Origin: Cubamyces lactineus
Lineage: Eukaryota > Basidiomycota > Agaricomycetes > Polyporales > Polyporaceae
Direction: 5' to 3'
Assembly: GCA_022376465.1 (NCBI GenBank)
Contig: JACDTU010000009.1
Coordinates: forward strand, 496,001-560,000
DNA length: 64,000 bases
A program made the position numbers and the translations under genes. A model generated the notes under the pieces. The model had not been told where the DNA came from, ran no database searches, and saw nothing but the letters and a program-made list of their open reading frames with translations. This document shows, piece by piece, positions 16,968 to 28,970 of this stretch; the first letter of the stretch is position 1, and each line of letters begins with the position of its first letter.

Positions 16968-18385
16968 GTCTACGTCTCCGCGCCCGATACCCTGCCCTGG
17001 TACTTACCGCAGCCATGATGCCTCACAGTTAGCTCACTGATTTGCTATGCAACAGATCTGTCGCATACCCATCGTCATCAGCTGTACGCTCAGCCCGGTA
17101 TTGATTTTCGGAAAGGAACAACTGACCCTTTTTGTTGACTTTCCTGGCAGTTGTGCTCACTGGTACCGACCGATCAGAATGCATCGACCGCAGGGCGCAT
17201 GCAGCGCTCCGCGTCGCTCTCGAAGACATGCTGCTGATCGCTGTGCGGCTGCGGTAATGATGCTAGTCGTCTGGACGGGGCTCCGCATTTAGCACTGCTT
17301 TCCCGCGGGAAGACACGAGTGGTCATCGAACAGGCTTCAGGCCTGATGGCCGAAGACTGAATGTCAGTGGTTCGCCGGTGTAGTACTGGAAGGGTTCGTA
17401 CCCGGATATCCTGCCCAATGCCGCCCGCCATGTTGAAACTGTCATGCGATGTCATGGGCCACGAAGGAACCTTGTTCATCCCGCCGTGATCAGGCGCCTG
17501 CACAACAGCTTCCGAAACCTTCTTACTTCGAGCTGGAAGCTGTTGTTCTCCCCATGTCCAACCCGAGACCATCCGATGTTTGCTCGTGAGAGTGCGCACC
17601 GAACGCGCTGGTTCGCCCATTCCTCCGAGCCCATCATGCCGTAAAACCGTTCCAGTGAGTGATGGGATATCGTCTTCATCATGCTCCCGACCACTCCGTA
17701 TACGCAGATTAAGAGGCTATACCTTTTGCGCCTCGCCCTCGATCCGCGTCGAACGGCATACCGTGAAATTGGGAAGTCATTCACTGGCCCGATGCCCACG
17801 CACACATCTAACGGTTGTACTTCGAACGCTCTCTCCACCTCGATGTGCCCACTGCCTGCCGTGGTTACCTTTTCTTACGGCAAATGCCGAAATTCCCACA
17901 TCCCTGCCTTTGTCTGGCTGGCTTTATTTGAATATGCAGTTATTACACGATGGCTGTGCTCCGGCGGGCGTTGGCCAGTTCAGTTGCCTAACATGTCTGC
18001 AGTTGCTCCGCTTGTCCCAAAATCATGGCAAACGAGGCGCCGCTTGGCCGGGCTGTCCCTCCCTGCGGCCCTGCGGAAACGGCACCTCGTATTCCCCGCC
18101 GAGTTGGGTACGTGCGTCAGTGCAGTGCACTGTCATGGGTCAATCTGGGATGCCGCATCGGGCGGTCAGGGAAGACACTGTCTAGAACCAAGTGGAGAAG
18201 AAGCCGCAATGCATGGGAGGACAGCCCAGGGCGATGTGCGCCGTACGCGTATGCGGCTATTCGAGCGCATACTTAAGTAACGGCTCGGGTACCGTCCTAA
18301 CCCCCGCATCTTACACTACCACCCGCCTGACCGCAACGCTCGATATCGCCGCCTGATTGAGCTTGAGTACACCGCCGCACCAACA
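16968..18385. other. Intergenic, 1.4 kb, with ambiguous overlapping frames
   Basis: Holds the 3' flank of the dynactin-like gene and the upstream region of the Ser/Pro-rich gene. Two plus-strand open frames near 200 codons overlap each other in different frames (17580-18185 and 17681-18280). Neither shows domain character, intron joins or a codon pattern like the neighbours, so I treat both as chance. Confidence 0.4.
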
Positions 18386-19785
18386 ATGGCTAAGAAGCCC
18401 ACAGCAACCAAGAAGCCTAGACCGGCAAGTGTCATGCAGCATACTAGGACAGCTAGGGGATGCTGACACCACAGCACCACCGCAGGCCCGTCGCATATTC
18501 GGACGTCCCCCGGATGCACCTGGGCCCCAGAAGACATTCGAAGGCGAGTTTCAGTTGGGCTCTGTGCAAGCCCCATCGCCTCCCCAAGAGACGTCGTTTC
18601 GCTCCCGCTCCGCATCCAACCCCACTAGAGGGACTATGATGACTGCTGCTGTCTCTGCGCGCCAAGCCGAGGGCACCGCTGGATCTCGTCAGCGCGGGGG
18701 CTCCGATGCCTCCTCGGGACATTCCCAGCGGAGCTCCAGTCATGGCAGCTCTGCGAGTATCCCGAGTATGTGGGGGGACCGTCCTAGGGTGGAAGATTCC
18801 CCCGATGCGGGAGGTGCAAAGCGACGTCGCTCATCGGCCGCGGGCTCGTCTCGGCCTCCCCACATTGGCCTCCCCGTAGTTCCGACCATGCAGGCAGCAG
18901 GTGCGACATTTTCGCGGAGCAGGGCGAACAACGTCGAGGTGGCGACTTTCAATGCCAGCGTTGCGAGTCCTAGCTCTCTATCCGCGGCCTTGGGCGACAC
19001 CTCTCCTGCGGCTGTGACTAGTCCTCACAGTTCTCATCAACTGGCGTCTAGCAGTACTTCTAGACAGCCCTCCCCATACGGCACTTCTTCCTCTGTCCAC
19101 AATGCTTCCCCGGGCTCCATGGTATCGTCTGGCTATCGCCGCAGACACCCGTCGTTCGAACCGTCTGATGCATCTGCTGCCGATGTGACTCAATCGTGGC
19201 CCTACTCGCCCGCGTCCACTGTTCCCCCCACCCCAAACTCTCTCAACGGGGCTACCTTGTTTCTCAGCGAGTCTCCTTCGATGCTCGGACTGACGGTTGG
19301 GGGGTTCTCTCCGATGATACACCCTATCGGTAGGTTATAGCCCGTTGTTCCCCTGCTCATGCTGACAATACCATCGGCAGATGGAGATGTGGGCGAATCG
19401 CCGCCGCTCACGCCTGACCGAGCCCCAAGCGAAGAGATCCCACGAAGTGGCATGCGGCCGCGATCGCACTCATCCTCCCACGTTATTGGGCGACCGTACG
19501 GGGGCCTGGGCAAGTCAGCAGAGTCGAGTAAATCCGGTAAATGACATGATGCATTTCACACTGCCTTTCGCGCGCCTGACACTACTTTCCTGTTTCGCAG
19601 TCTCCGACCTCGATGGCCTTGCTTGGCCCGCAGAGCTATTCGGCTCAGATGGCCCCCAGCCCCTCAGGACGAACGTCTGGAACGATCAGCCCGCAGGGTC
19701 CGCCGCTAACGCTGTGGTCGGGCATTCTTTCGTTGAAACGTCTTCGCGTTCTCGCTCTGCGTCTGGGAGCACTCCTGGCTTCTGA
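18386..19785 (+). CDS. Ser/Pro-rich low-complexity protein, function unknown
   Basis: Not recognised. ATG 18386 gives a basic start, MAKKPTATKKPRPA. A short intron (donor GTGTCA at 18429, acceptor CCACAG) joins in frame to TPPQARRIFGRPPDAPG and PQKTFEGEFQLGS. Most of the rest is disordered: long Ser, Thr and Pro runs, a basic GGAKRRRSSAAG patch that could be a nuclear localisation signal, and many Ser-Pro pairs suited to kinase regulation. Two more introns (about 19329-19380 and 19535-19600) lead to a tail ending SSRSRSASGSTPGF, stop 19783-19785. The frame of the last exon depends on the chosen donor; the stated one gives the more sensible end. The composition resembles fungal transcription regulators or cell-polarity factors, but no domain supports either. 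Confidence 0.65.
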
Positions 19786-22700
19786 GATATCCGTGTGTGC
19801 TATAGGGTGACTGAACTATCCGCTGGCTGGTCCACAGCTAGGAGTCTATACCCGAACGTCTAGAGGCTCTACTCGCTAGTACCTGTGTACCTCGGACTGC
19901 CGTTTAATTATGCTGTGGACCTAGGCCTGGGTTTCCGGAGCGGAACGGTACTTCCATCTGCGCAGCTTGCTTCCATCCTTTACGTTGTGGACGATAAACT
20001 TAACGTTTCCCGGTTGTTTCTTTCGCCGTTAGGCCGATACCCTTTGCCATGGCCAACGCCGGTCATGGCGCGCGCTTTTGTGTATATAACGATACCCTCT
20101 TCTCGTTACCCTGCCTTCGAATGGTTCCACAGAGACACGAATTTGTATCATCAATCACTGTGTGTCTCAATGCAAACCACATACTTCGCCCGCGCCTTCT
20201 TCAAATTCGTAGACCTCCCGAGGAATCATGCACTCGGTTTTTGTACCGCCCTATCAGACCCGGTGTAGAACAATAAGAGCGCCCTTCTGGTACTCTCCTG
20301 GGGTGCGTGATCCTGTTTTCAGACCAGCCGAGTGACGGCGGCGTCAGCTTCGCTCAATACATTGCTCTCAGGACGACGCGACATCGTTCACTGGCCCTGC
20401 ATTTACTGCACTTATTGACGCTTCCTATCTAAGCACGGAGAGGCTAGCGCTTTGGCGTCATATTTGAAGCGCTTCCCGGAGTTCTTCGTCCACAAGCTTC
20501 CTTTTCTTTTTAGCACCCAGCTCACTTCCCCAGCGGCGTGCAGTGCTACACCCACGGCGCCTTTGAGCCTCCACTTCTCTAGCATATGACCGTATCAGTG
20601 AAACCCGTTCGAAATGGATGTTCTCACAGAATGGACCGACGGCATCGACTCAGCATTAGAGTTCTAAACAAGCGATCTAGACCCGGGTGTACCCACGGTA
20701 TCGATGATGCCGCGCAGAGCCTATCGTCGCCTGTCCCGTACCCGCGAGTAGTGCTCCGACAATGGTCGTATTGAGCGCGTCGCGGACTCGCGGTCCGCTC
20801 TGCACCCAGCGAGAACCTCAATTGTTCGAACTTCTCCCCGTCTACGCTGCTTCGTATTACCACTACGGTTTGCAGCCGGTCTCGAAGATTCTCGTCCCGG
20901 GTTCAAGTCATGTGGACTTTGAAGCATTCCGGTAATATCCCTGCGAACCTCGCTTTGGGCCAAGTGGCGAGAAATGGAAAACCGGACAGAGACAGCGTTC
21001 TGTCAGCCAAAGTCGTGTCACCGACATGAGGCGGGCGCATTCGCGGTACTACTGCTTGCATGCGTTGCACGATAAGTAAGATTTGTGGAAGTCTCGCGCC
21101 ATTTGAACGCGATCAGTTGTTGTTGCCCTTCTCCTTCGACTGGCGCGACGTCAGACCGTTCAAGCTTACATTCGTTTCACGAGCAATGCGTGCAAGTGTG
21201 GAAGAAGGCCCCACGAAGCGAGCCGCGCGTGCAATTTGGCTTACCGCTTCGTCTGCACGGTGGAACCTTGGCATTGTGATACATAGAGGAGCGGGATCTC
21301 CGGCTTTCAGGGGACACTACTAGCGGAGTACTAGCGGAGTCATCTCGCATAGAGCGACAAGGCGCCGTTATGCAAACTGCCCTTGTATTCCTGAGTGTCG
21401 ACCTTCATGGAAACGTTGAGGTCGTCCTCGCATTCCTTGTTCTCTATTCAGCGGTGATGATTACAAACGTTTTTGTTGTTCTGACTAGGCAATTCTTGTA
21501 CGAGCGACATAGAAGCGACTACTAAGGTCACCATTCGCTTATTGCATTCCCCACCACCACCCGCAGCACTGTCAACACTTCCATACGGTTCCGTCCAGGG
21601 TATTCAGCGCATTGAAAACCCGTAGATATCCGTACGTCATACAGAACGCATGATCGAGCCTGCATGTTCAGCTGCAGCAACACCCAGGCGGTTCCTGGCG
21701 CTGTTGTGTAATTCGCATTCACTAGCCCCCGGCGACGAATGACCGGTGCCATATGCGCCGCTCCGCGCTGCGGAATGTCACTGATAAATAAATCTGCCAA
21801 TCCTGAGAACGTTGTAAGTTTGCGAGCTGCTGTGCCATGATCCGCCGAGGGGCGCGTCAGCCGAAGAGGACCTCAAAGAGGGAATTGCAGCTCGAATTTG
21901 GTGGACATACGAAGATGGAACTGAGACCAGGGCACCACGATCAGCGACTGCAGCAACCTGTGCTTCTTCTGGACTTCTCCAAGGATACGTTTATGGAAGT
22001 TCCTAGCGTGGAGTGGTCGCTCCTGGAACTGCAACAATGAGACCTGTATAGAGATCAGCCTGGTCATACGGCTTGGCCACTGACATGCTGTTTGAACATG
22101 GTAAAAAAATTCCAGTTCCAAGGAACAGACCCTATCCGTGGAATGATTTATAGTGACGGCTGCAGGAAAATGTGAAATGCGAGCTCCGGCCGCAGGTAGG
22201 CTCTTGCCTTTGGTGCCCAAACGTGCAGAGATTCTGATGATAACGGCAACTCCAGACGTTCCTGGTTTCAGCTCTAACCTACAGATAATATTTCTTTACA
22301 TACCCTCGCTGTGTTTGGGCACAAAAGACCCGCTATGGCGTCCTGTGAGAATGAGGCGCTGTGCTCTAGATTGAACGCCCAGCTTGGGGTCAGCTAGCGA
22401 CGATCGGGCACCGGCTCACAGGCATCACATGTTCCTTGCACAGTCGAAATGCTATGTAATCGTGCTAGTGCAGCAACAGAGAGGTACTCGCCTGGAAGAC
22501 ACTGACATGCGGAGAGCACAAGGCATGTACCGGCTACAGCAGCACCACTGGCAGGTGGTGGCGGTGCCCGCCGACTTCGAGACTTTGGCAGGTCTTTCTC
22601 TCCACCAGTACTTTGCGTCTGAGTACTGCGTCGGTATCTGGGGAACGAGTTTAAGATACTTCTGTAAGCCTCCGTATGCAGCACGTACTCGGCATGATGG

Positions 22701-22965
22701 CAGTCTCCGACTTCAGAAGGAGGATACGCTCGTCTAACAAGCCAGAACAACACCTTCCTAATCGGAAATGTTTTATGGCGCAGCCACGTGATTCCCGCGT
22801 TTGAGTCGCGACCGCGTAGGCGCCGGGAACGCAATTACATTTCCGACCTCCACTGCCTACCCCAGCCACCATCATCTCAGCATCCTGTGTATATCCTTCG
22901 GCTTTGACTATCTTTATTCACTATCTAGTGTTCTTCAACTGCTTTCAGTCTCTCCATGATCTTGG
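19786..22965. other. Gene-poor stretch, 3.2 kb
   Basis: The longest gap without a supported gene. I read both strands and found only short frames with no protein-like character, and no long terminal repeat, terminal inverted repeat or transposase motif. A small 11-bp tandem (ACTAGCGGAGT twice) lies at 21319-21340. Decayed mobile DNA or a non-coding RNA gene cannot be excluded by eye. Confidence 0.45.
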
Positions 22966-25629
22966 ATGCCTGTATCGTGGCGAAAACGGAAAACTCGCCT
23001 GAGTTCTTTGATCGGCGCGGATGGAGGGGAGGATGCTGAAGCGTTAGTGCTAGATCAGCTCATGCATGGTCAGACTGTTATCGGGAAGACAGGTAAGCTG
23101 TTGAAGTAGCAGTGACGCGGCATGTACCTTACCCGTCTCAACCAGCCAAGACGGCCGAAATTGACTCACTGAGGTTCTCTGACAAGGATCTGGACCTTGT
23201 CGGCACCCTCGAATACGGGCAGTTTGGTGTCGTAGGTTTCCCTCCAACTGTCTCAATACCCAAATTGTATCATGGACAATTAGATCGATGTGGTTACTTG
23301 CAAAATTGACGGATCTCTGTATGTCCGGAAATCGACAGAGAAACGATTTGCTTTGAAGACCCGCGATGTACGACCCATTGTGCTCCGTCCCTTGAGTTGT
23401 ACTCATCAGTGCATCCCCCTGTTTCACAGCAATGCTCTCCGCAGATAGAGCGAGACGTACTATTAAATGCTCGCAAGTCTAATTCTTCATGGGCGCCTCA
23501 TCTATTATGCGCTTTCCAGACAGCCACCCATCTCAATCTCGTCATGGACTACATAGAGGGCGGCACACTATGGGACGTGTTGGAATCCAGTCCTTACGAC
23601 GGGAAAATAGTTGAGAGTGATCTACATTGGTGGACCCCACAGATAGTCAGCGCTATAAACTGGTGTCATTCTCAAGGCTTTGTTCATCGGTTTGGAGTGC
23701 TTCCTTCTGCACTGCGATACATTATTCCTAACCCTTTCTCGCAGCGACATCAAACCTCACAACTTCGTGCTTACTGCTACCGCACACATTCGTCTCATCG
23801 ATTTCGGCTCAGCCGCGCCTCTTCTACCGCCCGAATCCGACGGCAGCCAGAGGGTACCACTAGAGCATTGCTTCGTGCCATGCGGGACATGCGACTACAT
23901 ATCTCCAGAAATTCTGCAAGCACATGAGGAGGCCTTAGTGGCCCTTGAAATGGAAGACGACGAGCGCTGGACGAGGGAACACAAACCGTCAGGGTACGGT
24001 CGCGAGACTGATTGGTGGAGCATGGGTGCTATGCTCTACGAGATGGCCTATGGTGTAGCTCCCTTTTTCTCCAGAGAAATAAGGCATACATACGCTAGAA
24101 TCATGGAGCACCACGTGAGTATAGGCCTCAAGGTAAATCCTGCGCTGGGCTAATTCGTTAAACAGAGATGTCTGAAGTTCGATGCTTCTGCACCAGTATC
24201 TGTGAATCTTCAGGACTTGCTACGCAGGCGAGTTGGTCCTTTTGTTATGAGGTCCATAGCTTATCCTCAATAGACTTTTAACATCCGCGGAGCTGCGCCT
24301 CGGACGCGGTGGTGTCAAGGAGATTATGGAGCATCCATTTTTCACTCCGAACGATTTTAATGACCCGCATCTCAGTACGTTCGTCTAAAGACGCTTTGAA
24401 TCGCATTAACCTTGGTCCTTGCAGGAGAGAAGCCCGTCGACTTACATGTTCCGCAGTTCACGTATGCTACGCCAGTCGTACCCACTGCGCCTGCCCTCGC
24501 GAATTCTCCCGAAGAGTCTCAGTCAAGGGCGTTTGCTTTCTCCGCGCTCTTCCAATCGTCGCCGATGACTGCTCCGAGCGGTGTTTCGGTGGTGCAAGCG
24601 ACGCCATCACAAGGGTCCAGTCGATCGATCCTCCGCGAACAACCTGTTGCTGCTTTCATTGGATTCTCATGGGGCCCTCCCAAGGATGCGTTTGACAAAG
24701 ACAAGAAATCGTCTAGTCCTCATTCTAAGCTCGATGTCAGCAGCGTCCGACCTTTGCAGCATCTTTTCGTCCCCCCAACCCCTTCAGGCTTTGCTACACC
24801 TGGAAACATCCACAGCACTCCTGCGCAAGCCTCACGCTATCCTTTCGCGACTCCAGTCCGTCCTAGCGCATTGACCCCCTTCCAGACACTACCCCGTGCC
24901 AGCACTGTGCGGCGCACAGCGCAGCGCCGAGCCGTATCGGACCGCGAAGCGATGAAGCAACTTGTCGACTGTGTAGGAATGAGCGCGCGGAAGAAGGTGC
25001 TCGAGAGCGGTCGGAAGCCTCGCGTGCTACTCTCCCTCAATCGTTCGTCCACTCTAAAGGAGCTCCGCTTCGACCGTTCCGTCGCGGTGGTTGGCGACGG
25101 GGGCGTGTCGTTCCGCGTTGACGCCGCATCACAGTCGGGCTCACATTCACATAGTGAAAGCATGCTTGGGGCGTCCATCTTGTCCGCGTCGTCAAGAGCT
25201 TCCGGAGGCGGACCAGGTACGGCAGCGAGCGGTAGTGTTACGGGTCTAACGCAGGAGGCCTTGATGGAGGATACTAGCCTTTCCGACCTCGACTCCGACG
25301 CCCCACCGAGCCCAAGCCCCACTCCTCGACCGGGTTCCGCAATGTCGATGTTATCCAGACGGAGCCAGACTCCCACAGGGTCATACTTCCTGCGCACCGG
25401 GCAAACTTCGCGCGAAGGGAAGCGGTCGATCTCCCCATCGATTACTGGCTTTGAGGTTGCCCGTGCTGCGTACGAAGACAAGAGCTCCTTCGCCGTCGGG
25501 GGCGTCGTCGAGTTCTCACACGAGTATCTGGACCAGCTCGAGAGAAGGCATGCGCGACTGATGAGCGACCTCGCTATCGTTGAAGGCCGTTTAGACGAGG
25601 TGTCGGGTATGCTCAAGGAGGAAAGATGA
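22966..25629 (+). CDS. AGC-family (DMPK-like) serine/threonine protein kinase with long disordered tail
   Basis: ATG 22966 starts MPVSWRKRKTRLSSLIGADG. The kinase domain shows a modified glycine loop (GTLEYGQFGV), the ATP lysine in EKRFALKT, LVMDYIEGGTLWDVL at the hinge, the catalytic loop FVHRDIKPHNF (assembled across an intron that splits the Arg codon), metal-binding LIDFGSA, the activation end CGTCDYISPEIL, and TDWWSMGAMLYEMAYGVAPF. LRLGRGGVKEIMEHPFF closes the lobe in AGC style. Downstream, AFIGFSWGPP resembles the hydrophobic motif of the DMPK/MRCK/citron branch. The C-terminal part (roughly 24700-25500) is Ser/Thr/Pro-rich and disordered, ending in a short coiled coil (LDQLERRHARLMSDLA). 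About seven introns; stop TGA 25627-25629. Probable role: cell polarity or cytoskeletal control, inferred only from the subfamily. Confidence 0.88.
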
Positions 25630-25841
25630 GGCGGAACCCCTCGTCGAAGCGCCACATATGTACATTTCGTGCTGCTCAAGCCAGTTGTCTATGTACTAAC
25701 TTCTCCTACCGATGTTACAATGCACAAGAGGGCTTGACGTTGCTATAATGACCCTCACTGGTGTAATCGGGGGAAAGCAGCGTCGAGCGTCTGGCAAGCA
25801 GCTTGGTTACGATGCGAGTGAACTAGGCGTGTTACATTCAG

Positions 25842-28800
25842 TCATAGACTACGCCGACGTCTACCCGCCTCGCTCGAACTACGTGCCTGCCACCTATTAT
25901 TCTCGAGCTTAGGAAAAGCATCTAGAACCGAGGCGTCGTGGACCAAGGAGTTCGGTGACTGAATGCGAGATTGGAGGGTCGGTTGGAGAAGAGAGTTGTG
26001 TCGATTGGAGGAGCTCATAAGGCTGCCCTCTGGACTCGGTGGAACACTGAAGTATATATCTGCAGAGGACGAAGTACTGGATCTCGGGGACGTCATGTCG
26101 ATTAGGACAGAGTCATTTGGGTCCGCGACTTGCGGTGAATTCTGCAGCTGAGCTGGCCGAGGGCTTGGTCGAGGTGGGACAAACAAGCTTCCATGTGATG
26201 GGCTTGATTGGTGTGTTGGCCCAGAGTTTTGGACCGAGTTCGGCGTAAGCTGGGAGCTGGATGGTTGTTGTGAACCAAGGGTGATTTGAGAGCTGCTTCG
26301 AGAGATGGTTTGAAACACGTCAACTTGAGGAGGACTAGAGAAGCGGGCATGGGCTTGTAACAGGTTGGCAGATGGATCGCCTTGAGAGACAGTCGGGAAT
26401 CGATTCTGTCGAGTTGGAGGTGGGCTGGGGAAGGAATCCGAAGATTGAGACGGGCTTGAGACATTATAGTGGGTTTGGGATGGATTGAAGATGTGAGTTT
26501 GCATTTGAGGGAAGCTAGGGTCACGAGCTGGAGCTTGAAGAGGTCTAGGGTGTTGAACTGGAGCCTGGTGAGGAGCCTGAGAGGGATAGCGAGTGAGATA
26601 TTCAGAGGAGCTCAGGTCAGGAGGAAGATCTGTCACGCTAGCGGACGGCGGGGGTGGGGGCAGTGAGGTCTGCTCATGGGATTCGATGGACGGACTCAGA
26701 CGGACATTTGGCCTCCTCTGAAACGTCGAACCAGGGTACAAGTGCGGAGTCCGATCCCGAGAAGACATTCTGTTGAAGCTCGCCTGACTCATTTGGTGAG
26801 AGGAAGGTGCGGCGGAGAATAGCAGTGCCGACTCTGGAGGTAATTCGGATCGTAGTGAAGACCTCAGTACAGGAATAACAGGCGGGCCGCTTTGATTCGA
26901 AAGTTGCGGAGGCGGAAAGCGTAGAGCATGTACTGGGCCTGGGGATACCCACTGATTAGTAGGTTGTACCAAGGTCGGGGTAGTAAAAGACCAGGAGCTT
27001 TGACGAGACGGTAAGGGTAATGCTGGAGGCAGGGCCGCGTGCGACTGGACGACGGTCGTGCCCGATGCCATAGTGTCCTGAATGCTCACGTCCACCATAT
27101 ATTGGCAACTAGGTGGGTCATTCGAGCGTGCGGGATAGCCACACCATGGGGCTACGCGGATGCGGAGAGTATAAGGCGGTCTACTGAAATGCAGTTCAGG
27201 TAGGTTGCGTGACAAATGGACGCCTCTGCACTGCTGAGGCTGAATGAGGAGATTCGTCGCGGTGGAAGCCTGAGGCAGGGGAGTTGCGGAGTTGCCCACT
27301 TCGACATCGACCCAGATATCTTCTATCGAGTGTTTGGGATGACAACTACAGCCGACTCCGAACAGGATACGCATCCAGATCGGGACGAAAGGGGGCACTG
27401 GGCCACTTATGCCCGTTCGCCAGAAGAGAATATGCGTCACCCTGCCGGACGATCCATCTTCAGTTCGATATCGATGGATATCGACAGAAATCCCATCGTC
27501 CGTCCTAATCGGTTGTACATGGCCCCAGGGAGAATCTGTGTACCGAGAGGGAAGGAAGCCTGCAGAGCCCAGGCGAGCCAGCACGAAGGCTGGAAAGAAG
27601 AAGTAAGTCAGGACAGGTCCTGGGTTGCTCATCCGTGCATCCGTCGAGAGCTGATGCACTGAGAAATATGGGGGAGTCGTGAGAGGCTGACGTCGATGTG
27701 TGACATAGACCTCACGAAGATCTGCGAAGCGGGGGCCATTTTGCCATTGCCATAAGGCTACGCGAACATAGCTTCGCGGTGTAGGAAAGCCTATTGAGAA
27801 TGCATCGTCGGATTCTTTGCGGAGGTATAGCACGACCAAATGTCCTCGTTCGTCCTTGCATGCAAGGACAGCGGCTACCATGGTGGCTATGGTTTCGCCA
27901 TTGTCTGTAGCCGACACAGCTCGCTCCGGCTCTCCTACGAGAATTGGCAGTTTGATGCTCAGCCCGCCACCGGTGGTATGGTAGACAGGTATCGGCACTC
28001 GAGTCCCCAGGATTTCGGAAAGCTCTGTGAAAGGTATAGGGTGGATATCTCCAGAAGCGGCGAAGTCTTGAGGAGATTGCGCGAGAAGGCCTTGCAAGTG
28101 GTGATAGCGCAAGTGCGTAATCCGAGCCCTATATGCCCCAGCGGATAGCGGTAGGCGCGATAGCGGTCCGACCACGGCATCATGGCTAACGCCCCTCGTC
28201 AGAGCCCACGAGAAGAGGCTCTGGTCTGGAATCTGCTTGAGAATCTCTTCCTGTAGCCTTGCAAACGCGCGATGTCCCTCTCCATACACAGTCGGCATGT
28301 GTACACCGAAGAGACCCATCAGGCAGTATGCACAGTCTTCGATACGGGTTGTTGACCTCCCCGATGCCCAGGACATCCGACGTGCAACGCTCGCCGTATT
28401 CAGAGATACCTCGTGCGTGAGGATGGCACTGTCAATGCCGGTGATCTCCTCGACGACCTCTGCAAGAGCGTGGTTCGAGCCCACGGACTGCCATTGACGG
28501 GATAGGAAGATGACGGAGTATGGGGCAAGGAGTTCTTGCAATGTCCAGCCTCGGGTGAACCATCGGCTCCGGCGGAACGACGACCCAGGAGTCCGAGGGT
28601 CTTCCTCGCTCATGGGGACGTCGTCAAGGAAGGCATAGCACATATCCGCATTGGCGTACCAGGAAAACATGGAGTTCAGGGCTTCAGAGAGCTCTGCGCT
28701 ACTGCTCTTGTCTATGCAGCACGTGTCGATCCATACCCAGTGATAGCCTGCGCCGGCTGCGAACGTGCAGAAGTTCCTGATTTTGGCGGACAGGCCATCG

Positions 28801-28970
28801 GGGAAGCCCATGCCCCCATATTGGCTCTGCCGAGCAGCAGCTCGGAAAGCCATGACGTCCTGGAAAGATTGTTCTTCTTCCCGCCATACATGAGACAGGA
28901 TCGCGTAAGGGGGGATCTTGCCCGCATCGAAGAAGTGAAGGGTCGCGTCGGAGGTTTGCAACAGCCACAT
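25842..28970 (-). CDS. HET-domain protein with long S/P/Q-rich tail (intronless)
   Basis: A single open frame of 1042 codons, ATG at 28970. The first ~260 residues are a HET (heterokaryon incompatibility) domain: YAILSHVWREEEQSFQDV, the core WVWIDTCCIDKSSSAELSEA, MFSWYANADMCYAFLDDV, SRWFTRGWTLQELLAP and RIEDCAYCLMGLFGVHMP. HET-domain proteins trigger a non-self cell-death response when incompatible fungal cells fuse, although many members have no tested role. The middle third (about residues 270-640) is globular and of the type that often follows HET in basidiomycetes. From about residue 640 the chain is disordered, with repeated Pro-Ser, Gln-Ser and His-Gln clusters, ending in a basic GRRRRSL. 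No NACHT or ankyrin module is present. The lack of introns contrasts with nearly all neighbours. It converges on the kinase gene 210 bp away. Confidence 0.92.
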   Translation of the reverse strand: MWLLQTSDATLHFFDAGKIPPYAILSHVWREEEQSFQDVMAFRAAARQSQYGGMGFPDGLSAKIRNFCTFAAGAGYHWVWIDTCCIDKSSSAELSEALNSMFSWYANADMCYAFLDDVPMSEEDPRTPGSSFRRSRWFTRGWTLQELLAPYSVIFLSRQWQSVGSNHALAEVVEEITGIDSAILTHEVSLNTASVARRMSWASGRSTTRIEDCAYCLMGLFGVHMPTVYGEGHRAFARLQEEILKQIPDQSLFSWALTRGVSHDAVVGPLSRLPLSAGAYRARITHLRYHHLQGLLAQSPQDFAASGDIHPIPFTELSEILGTRVPIPVYHTTGGGLSIKLPILVGEPERAVSATDNGETIATMVAAVLACKDERGHLVVLYLRKESDDAFSIGFPTPRSYVRVALWQWQNGPRFADLREVYVTHRRQPLTTPPYFSVHQLSTDARMSNPGPVLTYFFFPAFVLARLGSAGFLPSRYTDSPWGHVQPIRTDDGISVDIHRYRTEDGSSGRVTHILFWRTGISGPVPPFVPIWMRILFGVGCSCHPKHSIEDIWVDVEVGNSATPLPQASTATNLLIQPQQCRGVHLSRNLPELHFSRPPYTLRIRVAPWCGYPARSNDPPSCQYMVDVSIQDTMASGTTVVQSHAALPPALPLPSRQSSWSFTTPTLVQPTNQWVSPGPVHALRFPPPQLSNQSGPPVIPVLRSSLRSELPPESALLFSAAPSSHQMSQASFNRMSSRDRTPHLYPGSTFQRRPNVRLSPSIESHEQTSLPPPPPSASVTDLPPDLSSSEYLTRYPSQAPHQAPVQHPRPLQAPARDPSFPQMQTHIFNPSQTHYNVSSPSQSSDSFPSPPPTRQNRFPTVSQGDPSANLLQAHARFSSPPQVDVFQTISRSSSQITLGSQQPSSSQLTPNSVQNSGPTHQSSPSHGSLFVPPRPSPRPAQLQNSPQVADPNDSVLIDMTSPRSSTSSSADIYFSVPPSPEGSLMSSSNRHNSLLQPTLQSRIQSPNSLVHDASVLDAFPKLENNRWQARSSSEAGRRRRSL

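Noticed and set aside
17580..18280. Two overlapping ~200-codon plus-strand frames
   Set aside because: They overlap in different frames, neither has domain features or supporting splice sites, and frames of this size occur by chance at this GC content.
20895..20920. Second B-box-like word GGGTTCAAGTC
   Set aside because: No cloverleaf can be formed upstream; an isolated match.
19786..22965. Possible transposable element in the gene-poor stretch
   Set aside because: No terminal repeats, target duplications, reverse transcriptase, integrase or transposase motifs seen on either strand.
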